64,000 nt of DNA from Humulus lupulus (GCF_963169125.1 NC_084798.1:204223481-204287480), one strand, 5' to 3'. Shown: positions 45,691 to 57,680, numbered from the stretch's first letter. A program made the numbers and translations. The notes: generated by a model not told the origin, from the sequence alone.

Positions 45691-46344
45691 CATTTGTGTT
45701 TTTTTATTGGTGTTTGGTTTGTTGCATGTATTTTAGTTTATGCTTTAGTATTGTATAACTTTTTATGTGGCTTTGTTTTTGTTAAACTACTCTACTATAG
45801 TCATATAACATTTTTTATTGCTACCTGATAGTTATACTAGAGTGACATTTGGTATTTATTTTTCAATTAATGTTGGTTGTTAGTCATTGTTGGACTCTTT
45901 AGTTATGTGGTTATTTTTCAATTGATGTTGGTTGTTAGTAATTGTTGGACTCTTTTCTATGTGGCTGAATTACTAATTTAGTTACCTTCACTTTTTTTGG
46001 TGAGATATATTTGTTGTGAAATTGGCTGAATGGAAGATTATGGCAGTGCTTAAGTCGGTTTACTATTTGTTTCATGGAACTTTTTTTCAGGATTGCTTAT
46101 ATGTTGTTTATGAGTATATGTAGCTATATAGGATTTTTTAACATGTTGATTTATAGGTTGCTCAAGCATTGTTTAACATGTTGCATTATATGTTGCTTTA
46201 AGAGTTATAGTTTTAATATGGTTGAATAATGAGATTAATTTAATTGTTTTTATAAGATTGGTTATGTTTCTAAACACATTGATTTACTTGTTTTACCATA
46301 TTAATAACAGAATATATACTTGATTTAACAAGTTTAAAATGGAT

Positions 46345-46681
46345 CAACTTCATTGTGCCTACACAATTGTTGTGTTGTAAAGACATGAATCAAGATCCTT
46401 ATCAATATTATTCTCCATAATACAAAAAGGAAGTCATGGTTGCTACCTACAAAGAAATTATATACCCTATAGGCAATGAAGACACTTGGAAAATACATGA
46501 ACATATCAAAGATGTGAAAGTACACCCTCCAGAATGAAGAATAAGAGTAGGCAGACCAAATAAAAGAAGATGTAAAGATGCATGGGAGAGAAACAAAAAA
46601 CCAAAAACGAAAAATAAATGCATGAATTGCAGTCAAAGTGGACATAACAAAAAGATTTGCAGAAATCGAAAGAAATATTAG
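46345..46681 (+). pseudogene. MULE (MuDR-type) transposase C-terminal fragment
   Basis: In one frame: YQYYSP, stop, YKKEVMVATYKEIIYPIG, then VKVHPPE, stop, RIRVGRPNKRR, and the zinc knuckle CMNCSQSGHNKKICRN (C-x2-C-x4-H-x4-C) before a final stop. The Gly-Arg-Pro/basic stretch followed by a CCHC knuckle is the usual end of MuDR-type transposases. The DDE catalytic core is absent; two stops lie inside. It lies within the CACTA-ended element. Confidence 0.7.
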
Positions 46682-47514
46682 ATATTGACTTACAAAATCA
46701 TATATTATTACTTCATTTTTTTTCAAAAAAATATGAAAAGTTAAATTGTTTGATCTATACAATGATTTTGGTTCATTTACTTTATGTTTTAAATGAAATC
46801 ATGAGTATATAAATATATATAGGGAAAAAGATTAAAAAAAATTGGCAGAAATCAGCTTCTTGACCTTGAGAGTAAGCAAAATTGTCATTGCAAGAAAAAT
46901 GTTCCCAATGATCTATTTAGAACAAGTACTCATAGGACTGAAAGTTAGAAAATAACGAAATGTTCTTTTTCTATAATATATAAATATGATAAAAGAAAAG
47001 AAAAAAATAATTTTATCAGGAACACGCAAATGTAAAAACAATGGGTGAGTGAGACAACAAAGAAGAAAATGTAAAAGTAAAACTAATAAACTATATTTAA
47101 TGTAATCTTGAAAAGATTTACATATAGAAATGAAAAGATATAAAATATACCGTAAAAATAAAAAATAAAGATAAATTATCGTATTTTGGGCAATTTCTCT
47201 AATAATTACTACTTAATTTTTTCTTTTTATTTGTGATATTATACAAACTATTGTTAGAGGAGTTTGAATATATTAGATATTCATCCGTAGAAAAGTAGGC
47301 TCTAAGATAAAAATTGTGTGCTGCGGAAATAACAAATGGTTGAGAACATGTGTGTCTTAGTGAAGTAAGTTCTATGAATTATGTATACTGTGGTGGTTTA
47401 TGGACGAAATTATGCATGCTCATTGTTGTGTTTGTTTGAATTGATTTTATGAGTAGTAATAATTTGGGATATGCTATAGAAACAGAGAAAATTTTGCCCA
47501 ATTTTTTAAAGATT
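46682..47514. other. CACTA interior, no gene recognised
   Basis: AT-rich noncoding DNA. Its right edge abuts the solo LTR and may belong to the CACTA transposase region, but no motif is visible. Confidence 0.5.
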
Positions 47515-47519
47515 AATAC

Positions 47520-48451
47520 TGTTATCCTCATTTCCTGCATGGGCTCGGGACTCTCGGCTTGGCCCACTTCCAGGAGGCCAGCTCTGCACGTGGGCCCGGC
47601 CCAAGGTCCCTTGGTATGGAGAATGCCCAAGGGGAAGGGTATGGACCGGGAACTCAAGACTGGGCCCATTGGAGATGTCCAGGATGTCCCTTCGGGTCCA
47701 TCCTCAGCGAAGATAGTCCGGGAGGCTTGCAGAGCGTTCCGATCTCTGCGTCCTACGGATCCCTGTCCCGGACCACTACCGTGGTCCGGGCCGATGGTAA
47801 ACGAAGCGAGCCAAAGGTAAATGGACCCGGATCGTCTCACCCCTGGTTGAAGGGGCCAGGCGTCCAGGGCCCTGACGCCGCCTCGCTCCACGTGGGCGTG
47901 TCCCCCACTTTTCACCTGCAGAAAAGGTCATCTCGGGATTGCACGCCAATGTGTCAGGACTACGCAACCAAGTACTCTGACTGGTCTTGTCTCCTGAATC
48001 TGCCTCGTGACTCGGAGTGGCCAGGCCAAAAGCGTCGTTTTGTTGGGCGAGATATAGCTCTAAGGTCACCTTGTTGGGCCTTAGCTGGTTTTGGATTTAT
48101 GAATTTTGTATCTTTTTGTATTGGACCTCCACTAGAAAGGCCCCTTGCATCCATTTCTTCGATGGGCTCGGATCGGATCCAGTCCAGACCCGATATTCCC
48201 ATTAGCTTATAAATATAAGATACAGAGTACCGTAAACGGGGTCTCTGAAAAAGAAAAAAGGAGGAACTCTGTCAAAATATAGAGGAAAAACTCCATTGTA
48301 AAAGCTTCTTCAAGCCCTAATAACATAGACTCGTGGACTAAGGCTAGTTAACGCCCCAACCACGTAAAAATCCTGTGTTGCTTTTCTGCTTTCATTATTA
48401 TTATCAGTAAATATCATTTATTAATAGAGTTTCCAAAAATCTCGGTAAACA
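47520..48451 (+). mobile_element. Solo LTR (932 bp), gypsy Tat-like
   Basis: Starts TGTTATCCTCATTTCC and ends TCTCGGTAAACA; perfect duplication AATAC at 47515-47519 and 48452-48456. A TATAAATATAAG lies at 48209. The segment TAGACTCGTGGACTAAGGC ... CCACGTAAAAATC corresponds to the same part of the Tat LTR at 6624-7403. The first 650 bp are GC-rich, unlike the surroundings, and cause several overlapping chance ORFs. It interrupts the TNP2-coding remnant of the CACTA element. Confidence 0.88.
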
Positions 48452-48457
48452 AATACA

Positions 48458-48673
48458 ATGATTGAAATTATACATGACGGTTTTAAGAAAGAAGTCTTTA
48501 ACTTAAAAGTTGTGCTGTTGTGGACTGTTAATGATTTCCCGGCATATGGTAATATGTCAAGGTTAAGCACAAAATGTTACCAGGAATGTCCAATATGTTA
48601 CACTAACACATGGGCTCGTCGTCTTCCGAATGGGCACAAAATGTGGTTTTTATGTATTAAGATACATTTATGA
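48458..48673 (+). pseudogene. CACTA transposase (TNP2/En-Spm type) fragment
   Basis: Reads FNLKVVLLWTVNDFPAYGNM, then CPICYTNTWARRLPNGHKM, the conserved TNP2 region (LLWTINDFPAYG ... CPxC ... LxNGxK). It has no further extension: the frame ends after the knuckle-like part and upstream sequence is cut by the solo LTR. It agrees with the CACTA ends of the element. Confidence 0.8.
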
Positions 48674-49224
48674 TCTTATAAATGCACCAAATCCAGCAGA
48701 AGTTATCAAGAAGAAAGTATGTTATATTTTAAACTTTTTTTTGTTTAAGAAAAACTATATATATAGTATTTAATCATCTAATCTATATTTACTTGTCAAT
48801 TTTGTAGTAATTTGACAAAAATGTATTCAGTGTTAAGGACGACCTACTCTCACTACAAACCGGCTGGTTTGCAAGATTGATGTCATTTATTTATGAAGTC
48901 TAATCTTTCTTATGTGTAACTTACTAACTTGATTCATATGTTCTTATTAATTTTTCTTCTGTATGTATATTGAACTACTTATGTATATATATAAATGACA
49001 TATTTTAATTATTAATGATATGTGAATATTTTTCTTAATTTTAATTTATACATTATGTTTATTTAGATAATAATTTATAAAATTATGCATATAAGAATAT
49101 GTTATATGTTATATTATTATATAAATTTATTTATATAAAACATGGTATTTTATATTAAAAAATTTAAATATAATTTTGTATTGAATACAATATTATTAAT
49201 ATAATTTTATTGGTATTAAAAAAA
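48674..49224. other. CACTA interior, no gene recognised
   Basis: AT-rich DNA; a short in-frame stretch near 48805-48870 may continue the TNP2 remnant, but it is too weak to call. Confidence 0.5.
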
Positions 49225-49385
49225 TTAATCTGATCAACCGTGTAATTCGTCATCACCAGTAGAATGTGAGCTGATTTCGTATACCGATCCACAATGACCC
49301 AGATTGAATCATGCTGACCCACTGTTCTGGGAAATCCTACCACGAAATCCATCATAATGTCCTCACACTTCCACTATGGGATAGC
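49225..49385 (-). pseudogene. Gypsy (chromovirus-type) integrase scrap
   Basis: Reads [31 protein letters not shown], the start of the integrase catalytic core (first catalytic Asp in MDFV), and breaks after NYTVDQ. Only about 50 codons remain. It is an embedded fragment, not a gene. Confidence 0.85.
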
Positions 49386-49599
49386 TAGAGGGTGCAACAG
49401 CCCTGCTGGTTATATATGAAAAGAAAACAAAAATAATTATATATTAAAAAAACATTTCTTTGCGCTTTTTTTTTAAAAAAAAACCGTAGAAAAATCCATT
49501 TTTTCTCTGCGGTCAAATACATTGCGGTTCCAATTACTCCAAAAAATCGCAGTGTATTAAGAAAAAAAACCATGGAGAAAACCCTATTTTGTAGTAGTG

Positions 49600-49720
49600 A
49601 AAGTCAAGACTAAGGAAACTAGATCAAAGAAAAAAGTTTGAACGGAACCAATAGCTTGAGCCCATTTTAGTCCCATCAAAATAGCAAGTGCCTCATCTTG
49701 AAAATTCCTTAAGACACTTG
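49600..49720 (-). pseudogene. RNase H-like (RVT_3 type) upstream fragment
   Basis: On -, DEALAILMGLKWAQAIG followed by FFFDLVSLVL, the middle of the RNase H-like domain (E and D motifs). It leads directly into the CACTA right end; the C-terminal half is at 43373-43575. Confidence 0.65.
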
Positions 49721-49911
49721 TATTACTAAAACATCAAGATAAGATACTTGTATGGAACAACATTTTAAAATAAAGTCTATAGAAGATTAAAGTGTCTATA
49801 GGGTCGTTTAGTAAAATTAATCCCAAAATGTGGTAACTTTGTGTAATAATTAAAATGCAGGTAATTATATTTAGTAAATGCTAAAAAAAAAGCATTAGTG
49901 TCTTTATCCTA

Positions 49912-50541
49912 TGTTGGAAATGAGGATAAATTTCACAGTTCAAGAACCTCAGATGAATCTCGGTAAACCAGAGATGAATATAAGAACACAAATCAATAAG
50001 ATAATTATCAAACAATTAGAAAACGAAAAATATGAAAGCATAAATCAACACAAGTATATATACTGGTTCAGAACAAGATCAATGTGATCTTGAACCTAAT
50101 CCAGTTTTAGGAACCACTATCTCTTCTTTATTCAATCAACGAAATGAGTACAAGACTTCAATGGAGCTTCTTGGAACAATCTTGGATCAAACTCTCTAAA
50201 CAATCAATCACACATGTGTTTTCCTCTCAATCCTTGAGCAAGCACTTTCCCAACAGTTGTTCTTCTCAATACAGTTCCCCAAACCCATCTCTCACAACCT
50301 TTCTCAATACTCAATCTTGATTTCCATACTTGAGGTCTCTCTCTCTCATCTGGTGTTTCTGCTGTTTCAACTGAACTTTCTCTGTCTACTTTCTTGTTCT
50401 ATTTTGTGTGTCTCTCAACAAGTGAATCCAACATGTCCTTTTATAGACCAAGGACTGAAAGTTAATGAGTTTGTTATGATAGTTGAGAACCAAACAACCC
50501 ATTAACAGAATTAGTTGGGATTTGGAGAAACTACTCCCACA
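49912..50541 (-). repeat. Copia 3' LTR
   Basis: On + it starts TGTTGGAAATGAGGATAAAT and ends CTACTCCCACA. Purine-rich TAGGTGGAATT on - precedes it and would be the polypurine tract. Short frames inside it are not genes. Confidence 0.9.
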
Positions 50542-50589
50542 AATTCCACCTAGATTCTTCAAATCACAACCTAAATAGAATTCCACTTG

Positions 50590-50902
50590 TAGAGATAGTG
50601 ATCCTAGGTTCCAGCATTAGCTACCAAGGTTGAGTAAGTTTAAGCAATGCTTAAACTTGTTCTCAGGTAGCACCTTAGTTCCTATATCAGCTGGATTATC
50701 CTCAGTACCAATCTTGTCCAAAGATATCACATCTTCCTCTATCTTTTCTATTATCTAAAACAAACGAATGTCAATGTGTTTGTTCTTTTCATAGTATACT
50801 GGATTTGTACAGAGGTGAATTGAAGATTGACTATCTGAGTATATCTTAGCTTTAAATTTCATCATCTTCAGCTCTTGTAGCATTCTTTGTAACCATATTG
50901 CC
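50590..50902 (-). pseudogene. pol: Copia RNase H, C-terminal part
   Basis: On -: IWLQRMLQELKMMKFK, then IYSDSQSSIHLCTNPVYYEKNKHIDIR, stop, then IEKIEEDVISLDKIGTEDNPADIGTK. These are the usual end motifs of Copia RNase H. It is separated from its upstream half (53537-54018) by the solo LTR and has one in-frame stop. Confidence 0.85.
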
Positions 50903-53531
50903 TGTAATGCCCCGAATTTCCTAATAAGGGTTAGGACCTTGATTAGGAGGCCAGGAGGGCCATAATTGAGTTATGATGCTATTTAATGATCATATGCATG
51001 TTTATGTGAATTATATTATAATATGATGATAAATGCTGCATATGGGTGTATTTATAATTATAAGGGCATTTTGGTAATTTGGCCCGTTGAGGGCATAATT
51101 GTGTATTTTCGTGCATGTGGGTGAGTTATGATTGGTACCACATTATATGTGGATTTGCTCGAGCCTTTCGGCATGAGACGATCATGAAATGCAAGTGTTC
51201 GGTCTAGTCATAACGGGTTTAAGTTCGAGGCTCGGGGTGAGTCTCAGGGTGAGTTTAATGATTAGAGCATTACCAGGAATTAAAGGGTAATGGGATATAA
51301 TTTATTGGTGTTTGAGAATATCGAGAATAGCGAGAATTTGAGAGTGTTCATTATGATTAACGTAATAAGTGTGAAAGGACGGTTTTCCCTTGGTGGCTGT
51401 TAAGGTTTTATTTTATACCTAAGAGCATTTGGGTCTTTTCACCCTTAGAGATTGATATAAGCCATTAAGGCTGTAGAAAGAAGAGGAAAACAAAGTGTTG
51501 CCTTCCTTATCTCCCGATGGTCTTTTTCCTCCATTTTCTCTTTGGATTTTCAAGCTATTTTTGAGGAATCAAGCCAAGGAACCAAGCTGGGATAAGCTAG
51601 GGTTATGCTCCACCATTGAAGAGGGTGTGTTGCTGAGATTGAGGTGAGTTTTTAGCCATTAGAACTCTTGCTTTTGCTCTGTTTTCCAAGTTAAGTTCCA
51701 GCTGGTTTTTGGGTTGGAAAGTTGGGAAGTTTTGGCTAGGGTTCTTGGGGTTGTGGTGCCTAGGTTATGTGGAGGTGGTATTTAGGTTAATTTGGGATTT
51801 AATTTTATGTTTGGAAGCTTTTGGATTGGGTTAGAAATGGTGGAATCGAAGGAAGAGAATTCTGGGAATTTGCTGGCTGAAGGTGGCGCTACAGCGCCCA
51901 GTGTAGGGCGCTACAATGCTACCTGCAAAGGAGGCTAGGGCGGTTTGGTTCTGAGTATAGTGCTGGGGCGCTAGGAGGGTGGCGCTGTAGCGCTACCCTG
52001 TTTCTTCAGAACCCTGTTTTGGGTGTTTTTAAGGGTTTTTGGCTCGGGGTTTCAATCCTTAAGGCCCGGGATCGAATCTACTCACTGTGTGGGCATGTTT
52101 TGAGGTCTTGAGAGTGGGGTTTAGGTCGAGACCCTATCTTTGATGATTTTCATTAATCAGAGATTGTATTTGGTTATGACTAGGTGACCGCTAAAAGATT
52201 AAGGATCGTTCGTTCTCAAGGGTCGTTCTTGTTCTAATTCTCGCTCGAACCGGAGGTAAGAAAACTGCACCCTGTGTATATGTGACATGCATGATTATTC
52301 TGGATGCATGTTGGATTATTAAATGTAGCATGCATGATTATTGTTGAGGCATGTCAAGTGGTTGAATATGATGCATGAGATGCACGAGAAACATGTGATT
52401 AGGGCATGCTATGGTTATTGAATATGAGAATGTTCAGAGCTTGAGCCTCTGTGTTTATGCATGGTCCTAATTGTACTAGTACTTGTTAAGTAAGCATGCT
52501 GAATGCCTTGTATTCGGATATTGGATATGTGATATATGTTTGGTGGCATTGCTTACTTGTATATGGCACTGACTAGTCAGGGATACTGACCTAAGAGTCA
52601 AAAACGACATAAGCGTCCTGAACGCAGGGCCGAATGAAGATTAGATCTAATTGATATCAGCATTGAATGGCTCTAAAGCATTAACGTTGGACCGAACCTA
52701 AGGTCGATGAACTTATAAGCGCTTGCCTAGTCCAAGACTAGTTACTGAGAGCCAGGGCCTAGGTGACTGCTTGTCACATGGCTAGGGAACGATGTTCCAG
52801 GGTTATGACTCTTTTTTCATGAGGAAGGTTATGTTGGTGACTAATCATCATGCACCTGTCCTGTCTAAGCTAGTGAAAGGATCACTTATCTGTAAGCCCC
52901 GGTGACTCTATCGTCACAAGGCTGTTGGGAATGGAACCCATTTTAGTGACTGTACCACTGTCACTTCTCTATATTGGGGCTAAAGGCCTTGGATGATTGT
53001 TATGATCATTGGTTGATGTGTTATACTCAACGTTACGTGAACTCATTTGCCTGCTGAGTAGGGCTATATTTGCTAGGCGTGTGCCTTATGATCTGATGAC
53101 ATGTTATAACTGTTCATGAGCATATTAAGTTTTCTTGCTGGGCTTCGGCTCACGGGTGCTATGTAGTGTAGCTAAAGGCAAAAGAAATCTAGACCATCAT
53201 TGAGTTGGAGAGCTTAGGTGATGATGTGTACATATGCAGCTGCTCAACCACCACGACCGAGGTTTGAAGAGGAACTAGGGTTAAACCCTGTTTTGCCGCT
53301 TAGATCAGCCTGTTGTAAATATTTTCTTGTAGTAGACTCTGAAATTATAATTTTGGGATCCCAATATATATATTAAACGTTATAATGAAACGTTGTATCT
53401 TATCCAAGATCATTAATCCCTAAATCTCTAATCATACTTAGTTACACGATTTTGGCCAAATGACTCGATTAACGAGTTTAGCACTATTTAGAAGGCACAC
53501 CATAACGGTCCCTGGAGTTTAGGGCGTTACA
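50903..53531 (+). mobile_element. Chromovirus-like solo LTR (2,629 bp) inside Copia RNase H
   Basis: Starts TGTAATGCCCCGAATTTCC and ends AGGGCGTTACA; perfect duplication TTGCC at 50898-50902 and 53532-53536. It is the same family as 11143-14173 (inverted) and 10990-11142. A block at 51880-52010 holds several GGCGCTACAGCGCC-like palindromes. The 29-bp array of the relative at 11805 is absent here. It cuts the codon run EAFKEA-IWLQRM of Copia. Confidence 0.9.
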
Positions 53532-53536
53532 TTGCC

Positions 53537-54018
53537 TCTTTGAATGCTTCGGTGGTGGCCATGAACTCAGCTTCAGTTGTTGATAGTGACATCACTGACT
53601 GTAGTTGGGACTTCCAACATATGAAATCTCCAATTGTTGTGAATACATATGAAGTAGTTGACCTCCTTGTATCCTTACTTGCTGCATAGTCTGCATCTAC
53701 AAAACCTTCGAGTGTAACTTTCTGATCCATATGCTTGTATCTCAGTCCCATCTCAGTAGTTCCCTTCAGATATCTAAGTAGCCACTTAAGAGCATTCCAA
53801 TGCTCTAATCTAGGGTTGGACATAAACCTGCTAAGAATGCTTAGAGCATGTGCTATGTCTGGTCTAGTGCTGACCATGATGTACATTAAACACCCTAGAG
53901 CCATAGCATAAGGGACTTTTGCCATTTCCTTTGTCTCCTCGATAGTCTTTGGACTTTGATCTTTTGAAAGTACAAATTGTCCTCCTAGAGGTACTGAAAC
54001 ACTCTTTGAATCATGCAT
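53537..54018 (-). pseudogene. pol: Copia RNase H, N-terminal part
   Basis: Contains PYAMALGCLMYIMVSTRPDIAHALSILSRF, then NALKWLLRYLKGT, and VDADYAASKDTRRSTTSYVF with the RNase H Asp, and ends in STTEAEFMATTEAFKEA where the solo LTR sits. It follows the RT frame 54028-55569 after a short break. Confidence 0.85.
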
Positions 54019-54027
54019 GTTGAATCT

Positions 54028-55536
54028 CTAAAGTACCCTCTGAATATAACTTGTTTGTTTAAGATTCAGAATCCCATCTTTTCTGTTCCTTGTCACTTCT
54101 ATCCCAAGTATCTTTTGGACTTGACCGAGCTCCTTCATTTCAAATTCATCTTTCAACTTGTCTTTGATGCCTTTTATCACTGTCTTGTCCTTCCCCATAA
54201 TGAGCATATCATCTACATATAGTAAGAGAAAAACTGATGTAGATTGCTCAAGATTTTTGTAGTATAGGCAATGATCAAACTTTGATCTAACAAATCCAAT
54301 GTCTTGAACATAGGTGTCAAATCTCTTATTCCATTGTCGTGGTAACTGTTTAAGCCCATACAATGACCTTCTAAGCTTGCACACCATCTCTTTGTTGCTT
54401 GATTCTACCTGAAAACCAGGTGATTGATGCATATAAATGTCCTCCTCTATAAAACCATTTAAGAAGGCAGTCTTGACATCAAGTTGTTCTACTTCTAAAT
54501 TTTGTTGTGCTGCAAGAGATAACATCAATCTTATAGTCTTATACTTTACTACAGGTGAGAACACTTCATTAAAATTGATTCCTTCCACTTGTGTAAACCC
54601 CTTTGCGACGAGCCTTGCTTTGAACCTCAAAGGTTCATCTTTACTCAGACCTTCCTTCACCTTGAAAATCCATTTACATGAAATCACTTTCTGACCTTTT
54701 GGTTTTGCAACTAAATCCAATGTTCTATTTTTGCTCAATGAATCCATTTCTTCCTTCATTGCTTGACTCCATTCATCCTTGTTCTTCCCTGAAAGAGCCT
54801 CTTCAACATTGTTGGGTTCTGGTGTGTCAGTTTGCTGCACTGATGCAAGTGCATAAGCCACCAAGTCAGCTTCAGCATATCTTGTTGGAGGTTGTATAAC
54901 TCTTCTCTCTCGATCTCTTTCCAGTTGATACCCAGATAGATCAGGTAGTTGTTCCATTGAATCTAGCTCAGTTTCAGATTCACTTTGGTCATTCATATCA
55001 GCAGTAGATTGAGTATTTCCTTCAACGTTTCTCAGCTTAACTTCAAACTCAGCTATGTTCATTTTACTTGTTCCACCTGCATCATTTGAAACACTACCAA
55101 TCTCGGTTTTCAAGTGAGGAAAATCATGCTCATTAAAGATAACATTTCTTGAAATTATAATTTTAGGCTTACCATTTTGATTAACAGAAAGTCTATAACC
55201 TTTAGTTCCTATAGGGTAACCAAGAAAAATTCCCTTGACAGATCTAGTGCCCAGTTTATCATTGGACTGGTGTGCAAATGCTGCACAACCAAAAACTCTC
55301 AAATGTTTCAAGCTTGGGGTATTTCTATACCACATTTCATATGGAGTTTTCAAATTTATAGATCTGTTAGGACTCCTATTTATCAAATAGCAAGCAGTAG
55401 CAAGTGCTTCTCCCCAATAAGATTTAGACAATCTTGAACTTACTAGCATACACCTAACCTTATTTAGTAGAGTACGATTCATCCTCTCGGCAACTCCATT
55501 TTGTTCTGGAGTACTAACTACTGTCCTTTGTCTAGT
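54028..55536 (-). pseudogene. pol: Copia integrase C-terminal part and reverse transcriptase
   Basis: Begins ITRQRTVVSTPEQNGVAERMNRTLL (integrase end with the DDE Glu in GVAERMNRT), then TPYEMWYRNTPSLKHLRVFG, GYPIGTKGYRL, and the RT: AMKEEMDSLSKN, KWIFKVKEG, ARLVAKGF, FSPVVKYKTIR, LDVKTAFLNGFIEEDIYM, SLYGLKQLPRQWN, and the active site YVDDMLI. Over 500 residues are open. The frame from 55537 to 55569 runs into the inserted LTR. Confidence 0.92.
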
Positions 55537-55957
55537 GATATTGTAACGACCTCCTTTCTTAACATACATATATAGTGTAAAAACAAATTTTAACCTAAAT
55601 ACGACAATACTGAAATTCTGAATTTACAAAAACTTTATTAAACAATACATAAATAATGTTTATAACCTTAAACCACACAATACTCACAACTAAATAAAAA
55701 CTTTATCTTACATACAAATCTTAATACTTTTATAAATCATTTTCGTGGCGTTACTACACCTTACGTAGAAATGAAAATGTATCCAACTGATAAATTGAAA
55801 AGCTTTATGTAAATTACAAAGTTCATGAAATACTTTTAAAGCTTTAAGTAAATGATAAAGTTCACAAAATACTTTTAATGAAATATAATAAAACCAAGTT
55901 TCTTGTTTATTTATAGAATAGCATAGCAGAACTCCACTCCCTTCAGGTCAGCCCCAT

Positions 55958-56860
55958 ATGTACAGTCATGTTGGCTCCACGTATACTCATCAACGATTTA
56001 TATTTGGGGCCTCTTACCTACAATACAAAACATTAACTGATGAGCTAAGGCTCAGTAAGCAGAATAACTACCTCATATGCATTAAAATAAACGTGCAACA
56101 TGCTATGTATTCTCTTTCTTTCTTTCACTTTCCTTTCTTTTGGGCCCTAGAGGATGCTGCTGCCAGCATTACATAGGGAATCACATTCCCACCTGAACAT
56201 AAACATGATAATAGGGAATTTCCCTCATAAACATTCATCATATAGGGACGTACATCTCCCTCCTTACATTTTTGGGACTTAGGTCTCCCAAGCAGCACCT
56301 CTACTTTAACGTTTTCAATAACTTGTCTGTGAACATTAAGCGTGCTTATGCATAATATAACATTCTTGAAAATAACTTATGCATAAGAACAATATGATAG
56401 ATTAACATATAAAGCATATAAATGCACATAAGACACATAAAATACTTGTATTGTAGATGAGGATTCTACTTACCTTGCGTCTTGATAAAACAACCGAAAT
56501 TGTTAGCTTCCTGGTAAAAACACAAACTATTAACTTACATAAAATCTACATGATGTAATTTTAGTTTATAATTGTTGTTATTCTATTTTTCTTTTCTTCT
56601 TATTTTATTGTTTATTTTATGTCCAAGCATATGGTCATACTATAATTGTCCATGGCAAGATCCTGGTCTAAAAGTCGTGGTCATGGTCATGGTCATACGG
56701 AAATGTCCAGGTCATAGTATCAGTCCATAATAATAGGGAATAAGGTCATATAATAAAAGTCCAAATAGTCCAAAGTGTGACCATAGCCTATATAAGTTTA
56801 GTATTATAAAGATACATAAAAAAAATAGTTTATATTTCAATTTTGGCATTTGTAAAATAT
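55958..56860. other. LTR interior, no gene
   Basis: CT-rich block near 56105-56140 and repeated GGTCAT/ATGGTCAT words near 56620-56770. No coding support. Confidence 0.45.
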
Positions 56861-56869
56861 GACGACATG

Positions 56870-57255
56870 GTAAAATAATCCATATATAAATTTTAGCATT
56901 TTAATGGCATAGTAAAGTAATCTATATAAATTTTGGCATTATAATGGCATGGTAACATAATCCATATATAAATTTGGCATTATAGTAAAATAATCTATAT
57001 ATAAATTTTTTTGTATTATAACGGCATAGTAAAATAATCTATATATAACTTTTGGCATTATAACGTCATAGTAAAATAATCTATATATAAATTTTGGCAT
57101 TATAACGGCATAGTAAAATAATCTATATATAAATTTTGGCATTATAACGGCATAGTAAATTAATCTATATATAAATTTTTGCATTATAACGGCATAGTAA
57201 AATAATCTATATATAACTTTTGGCATTATAACGGCATAGTAAAATAATCTATACA
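56870..57255. repeat. 42-bp tandem repeat
   Basis: About nine units; the regular ones are exactly 42 bp (ATCTATATATAAATTTTGGC plus ATTATAACGGCATAGTAAAATA), so an array is open on - for 105 codons with a 14-residue period. Considered noncoding. Confidence 0.92.
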
Positions 57256-57449
57256 TATATAATAACTAAATAACTGAAAAGAAAGGCTCGGGAAGAGCTT
57301 ACCTAAAAGGTTTTCGTAGGCTAGCGTTACGGACATAACTTCGCCTAGATCTCCGAGGTTTAGAACTTTAGAAGGATGTTAAGAAGATTTTTAGGTATAG
57401 TAAGAGAAAGGAAAATGAGGTTTTTGTGATTTCAAGATGAGTTTTGGAA

Positions 57450-57463
57450 GGGCTATTTATAGG
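57450..57463 (-). promoter_or_regulatory. Probable TATA box of the inserted LTR
   Basis: On -, CCTATAAATAGCCC, followed about 80 bp later by CTTACTATACC and splice-donor-like strings (TTTTAGGTAAGC at 57300). This suggests LTR-driven transcription on -. Confidence 0.5.
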
Positions 57464-57589
57464 AAAAACTTGGGATACTATTCTAATAAAATATTAAAAA
57501 TAATAAGCATAGTGGAATAATAACATATTCAAAATATCAAGCATAGTAATTTGCTTAAGTCATCAATGTGTCATTACTGCGTCAACATG

Positions 57590-57680
57590 TGGAACCCATG
57601 GGGTGGACCCCGCTGTGGGACCCATGTGGACCCTACTGTGGGACCCTTGCGGACCCCACTGTGGGACCCACTATGAATAG
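57590..57680. repeat. GTGGGACCC/GTGGACCC short repeat
   Basis: Four to five imperfect copies of a roughly 20-bp unit GTGGGACCC(A/T)TG(T/C)GGACCC(C/T)ACT in otherwise AT-rich DNA. Confidence 0.8.

Larger units (their letters stand above)
43576..49599. mobile_element. CACTA-ended element (about 6.0 kb) with captured fragments
   Basis: Left end CACTACTATAAATATTGG; right end ...TTTTGTAGTAGTG, complement CACTACTACAAAAT. Its insertion is independently supported because the RNase H-like frame resumes on the other side. I could not find a clean 3-bp duplication (TCA left, AAA right). Contents: minisatellite, MULE C-terminal fragment, TNP2 fragment, gypsy integrase scrap and a solo LTR. No complete transposase remains, so it would depend on a partner for movement. 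Confidence 0.72.

Noticed and set aside
46334..46762. 142-residue hydrophobic ORF on minus.
   Set aside because: It is the shadow of the MULE transposase fragment on plus, where the zinc knuckle is clear.
47379..48212. Several overlapping ORFs of 80-217 residues on both strands.
   Set aside because: They lie in the GC-rich part of a solo LTR with a perfect AATAC duplication; no domain or codon pattern supports them.
43571..49602. A 3-bp target duplication for the CACTA element.
   Set aside because: Left TCA and right AAA do not match; either the ends have changed or the border is off by a few bases.
56939..57256. 105-residue ORF of 14-residue repeats on minus.
   Set aside because: It is a 42-bp tandem array, open because the unit is a multiple of three.
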